From assembly GCA_038232255.1 (NCBI GenBank), contig JBBSIF010000056.1, forward strand, positions 1 through 14,942: DNA of 14,942 nucleotides, given 5' to 3'. The notes beneath the pieces are model-generated. The model ran no database searches. It was not told where the DNA came from and saw only the letters and a list, made by a program, of their open reading frames with translations. Below, in pieces: positions 13,581 through 14,942 of this stretch (positions are counted from its first letter, which is position 1; each line of letters begins with the position of its first letter). The stretch is from JAWWPG01 sp038232255 (GTDB lineage Bacteria; Actinomycetota; Actinomycetes; Propionibacteriales; Nocardioidaceae). The translations under genes and the position numbers were made by a program.

Positions 13581-14217
13581 AGGAGGGGTCAGCCGCGGCG
13601 GCGGATGGGTCCACCTGAGGCTGGTAGCCGCCGCGGAGAGCAGCGAGGCTCGTTGGTGGCGTGATCACGTCGGCCGTCGGGTAGCCGGGGCGCGGCACCG
13701 CGGCGCCGTACCCGGTGGCCGTCCAGGGCACCAGCCTGTCGCTCGACACCAGAGCAGGACAGCCCTCGTGTACGACGAAGGCGCCGTCCGGCACATCGGC
13801 CCAGGGGACGTCATGCAGCCGCCTTCGGTGCGTGCCGCGGTAGAGGCGCTGGGCGTGGAGGGCGCGGTCCAGCTCTCGGGCAAGTGGGGGATGGCTGCCG
13901 ACCATTGCCGCGACCGCCTCACGGTAGCTGTTGTACGCCGGCCGACGGCACAACGCGCACGGCCGGTGCCCGGCCGCGAGCGAGACGGCCTCGTCGTGGA
14001 AGAACAGCAGGGTGAAGTGTCCGGGCTCCCACTGGGGAAGCCGCCAGTCCTTGAAGCTCAGCGCGCAGGTGATCCACAGGTCGCCGGCGTGGAAACGCAC
14101 CACCTCGGTGCCCTTGTGCAGGATGCCGCGGTTGCCACACCACGCACCACGCAGCGGTACGGCGACCACGTCGCCGAGCGGCGTGACGCGGTTGGGCCGC
14201 GGCGACCTGGCAGTCAC
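13579..14217 (-). CDS. Conserved hypothetical protein with CxxC zinc-like motif
   Basis: A 212-residue protein. From memory it belongs to a widespread but uncharacterised bacterial family marked by RGAWCGNRG, a central LWITCALSF, and FFHDEA followed by AAGHRPCALCRR. The AGHRPCALCRR block (Cys87, Cys90) strongly recalls the zinc-binding Cys pair of the Ada methyl-phosphotriester domain (PF02805). Cys27 and Cys51 could complete a four-cysteine site. A zinc-binding or DNA-damage role is an inference; no enzymatic domain is recognised. The C-terminal 30 residues are low-complexity Pro/Ala. GTG 14217 is chosen because a TAGCGT -10 box lies six bases upstream and no ribosome site exists. It is divergent from the VOC gene. 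Confidence 0.75.
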   Translation of the reverse strand: MTARSPRPNRVTPLGDVVAVPLRGAWCGNRGILHKGTEVVRFHAGDLWITCALSFKDWRLPQWEPGHFTLLFFHDEAVSLAAGHRPCALCRRPAYNSYREAVAAMVGSHPPLARELDRALHAQRLYRGTHRRRLHDVPWADVPDGAFVVHEGCPALVSSDRLVPWTATGYGAAVPRPGYPTADVITPPTSLAALRGGYQPQVDPSAAAADPS

Positions 14218-14223
14218 GCAGTC

Positions 14224-14229
14224 ACGCTA
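14224..14229 (-). promoter_or_regulatory. -10 element of a leaderless minus-strand promoter
   Basis: Read on the minus strand, TAGCGT is followed by GACTGC and then GTG 14217, so transcription would start at the initiation codon. TANNNT at this spacing is the common actinobacterial leaderless arrangement and supports GTG 14217 as the start. The -35 region is not recognisable. Confidence 0.45.
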
Positions 14230-14300
14230 GCCGGAACTGTCACCGGGTGGTGGCAAGGTGCTTCCCATATCGACCTCTTCACCAGCGACAGGAGCAGCGC

Positions 14301-14729
14301 ATGCAGGTCCAGTTCATCTCGAGCATGTCGGTCATCACTCCGGATCCTGACGCCAGCCGCGCGCTGTACGTCGACGCCCTCCGCCTCCCACTGAAGCCGG
14401 CCGGCGACGACGTCAGGTACGTCTTCAGCGAACAGGTCGCCGGCAGCAGGCACTTCGGGGTGTGGCCGCTGTCGGAGGCAGCTGAGGCATGCTTCGAGAC
14501 GCCGGACTGGCCGACCGACCGACCGGTCCCGCAGGCAAGCATCGAGTTCGAGGTCGAGAGCGAAGCCGCGGTGTCTGCTGCGGCGCACGAGCTGGAGGGC
14601 CGAGGGTTCGTGCTCCTGCACCCGACCCGGACCGAGCCGTGGGGCCAGACGGTCGCGCGTGTCCAGACGCTTGAGGGCCTGATCGTCGGGCTTTCCTACG
14701 CCCCATGGATGCACGAGAGCGCGGAGTAG
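14301..14729 (+). CDS. VOC-family (glyoxalase/bleomycin-resistance fold) protein
   Basis: A 142-residue single-unit VOC protein. The N-terminal beta strand and helix read SVITPDPDASRALYVDAL, where xDxxxxxxFY is the family pattern. The C-terminal half has AAHELEGRGFVLLHPTRTEPWGQ and then VQTLEGLIVGLSYAPW, the usual closing strand pair. Glu in the TLEG motif could be a metal ligand, but the N-terminal His usual in glyoxalase I is not seen, so the substrate and even metal dependence are open. AGGAGC at 14290-14295 supports ATG 14301. It is divergent from the CxxC gene with an 83-base gap, so the two may share a control region. Confidence 0.85.
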   Translation: MQVQFISSMSVITPDPDASRALYVDALRLPLKPAGDDVRYVFSEQVAGSRHFGVWPLSEAAEACFETPDWPTDRPVPQASIEFEVESEAAVSAAAHELEGRGFVLLHPTRTEPWGQTVARVQTLEGLIVGLSYAPWMHESAE

Positions 14730-14761
14730 CGGGCTGCCGTACCCCGCTGGCCGACGCAAGG

Positions 14762-14801
14762 GTCCGACGGTGAGGCGGCTCTGACCACCTCGACGTCGGA
14801 T
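14762..14801. repeat. Short inverted repeat, family B copy 3 (reverse orientation)
   Basis: Arms GTCCGACG (14762-14769) and CGTCGGAT (14794-14801) pair at 7 of 8 bases, plus a G-T-type change. The reverse complement lines up with family B copies 1 and 2, sharing CCGACGGTGAG and CGTCGGATCTTGGC (read on the + strand here). It lies between the VOC gene and the end of the minus-strand gene, so it may also act as a terminator hairpin. Confidence 0.7.
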
Positions 14802-14820
14802 CTTGGCGCTGACCGCGGGA

Positions 14821-14942
14821 TCAGGTATCGGCGAGCGTCACGTCGACGGTGACAGCGCCGCGGTCGCCGTCAGAATCGATCGGTGCGAAGGCGACTTCGC
14901 CCGCGATCCGGCCGGCCGCCCTCAAGTCGTCGAGCGCACGTC
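14821..14942 (-). CDS. C-terminus of an unidentified protein (partial)
   Basis: The minus-strand frame ending TGA (14823-14821) is open to the right edge of the window. It encodes about 39 residues, including RALDDLRAAGRIAG and ending VTVDVTLADT. Third codon positions are strongly G/C, and the amino-acid pattern (a charged helix, then alternating beta-type residues) looks genuinely coding. The family is not recognised and the start is outside the window. The gene is convergent with the VOC gene. Confidence 0.55.
   Translation of the reverse strand, partial: RALDDLRAAGRIAGEVAFAPIDSDGDRGAVTVDVTLADT

Overview
This is high-GC actinobacterial DNA. The strong G/C bias at third codon positions, GTG starts, two leaderless-type promoters, the paired clpP1-clpP2 genes and the ClpX and ClpP sequences all fit. 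The style of the DUF559 gene and the lipid genes suggests the Nocardioides/Propionibacteriales area, but that placement is an inference from memory.

Layout. Positions 1-3225 hold the protein quality-control locus: a likely end of tig (trigger factor), a 404-base gap with a candidate ClgR operator, then clpP1, clpP2 and clpX on the + strand. Positions 3226-4430 form an accessory island. It has one minus-strand gene, an AbiEi-like winged helix joined to a DUF559 nuclease-fold domain, bracketed by three copies of a 54-base imperfect palindromic repeat, with a G-quadruplex motif at the right edge. bioY (biotin uptake) follows at 4490-5068.

Positions 5212-11253 are a tightly coupled four-gene operon. 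It encodes a fatty-acyl reductase fused to a HAD-IB phosphatase, a zinc-dependent medium-chain dehydrogenase, a divergent LarA (nickel hydroxyacid racemase) homologue, and a PlsC-type acyltransferase. The genes overlap by 1-4 bases at every junction. Together they look like an uncharacterised lipid-building pathway that combines a reduced fatty chain, a hydroxyacid- or polyol-type headgroup and a final acylation. The product cannot be read from the sequence.

Positions 11254-11628 hold a GC-rich 47-base tandem duplication and two copies of a second short inverted-repeat family. An exported gamma-glutamyltransferase follows (11629-13530). After it come a convergent minus-strand zinc-type CxxC protein with a leaderless promoter, a divergent VOC (glyoxalase-fold) protein, a third inverted copy of the second repeat family, and the 3' end of a minus-strand gene that leaves the window.

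The two parts most worth a second look are the lipid-like operon and the palindrome-flanked DUF559 gene. The window's two repeat families share an architecture (short inverted arms, 22-30 base centre) and in most copies a CAGTC-N3/4-CCG core, so they may be subfamilies of one dispersed element.
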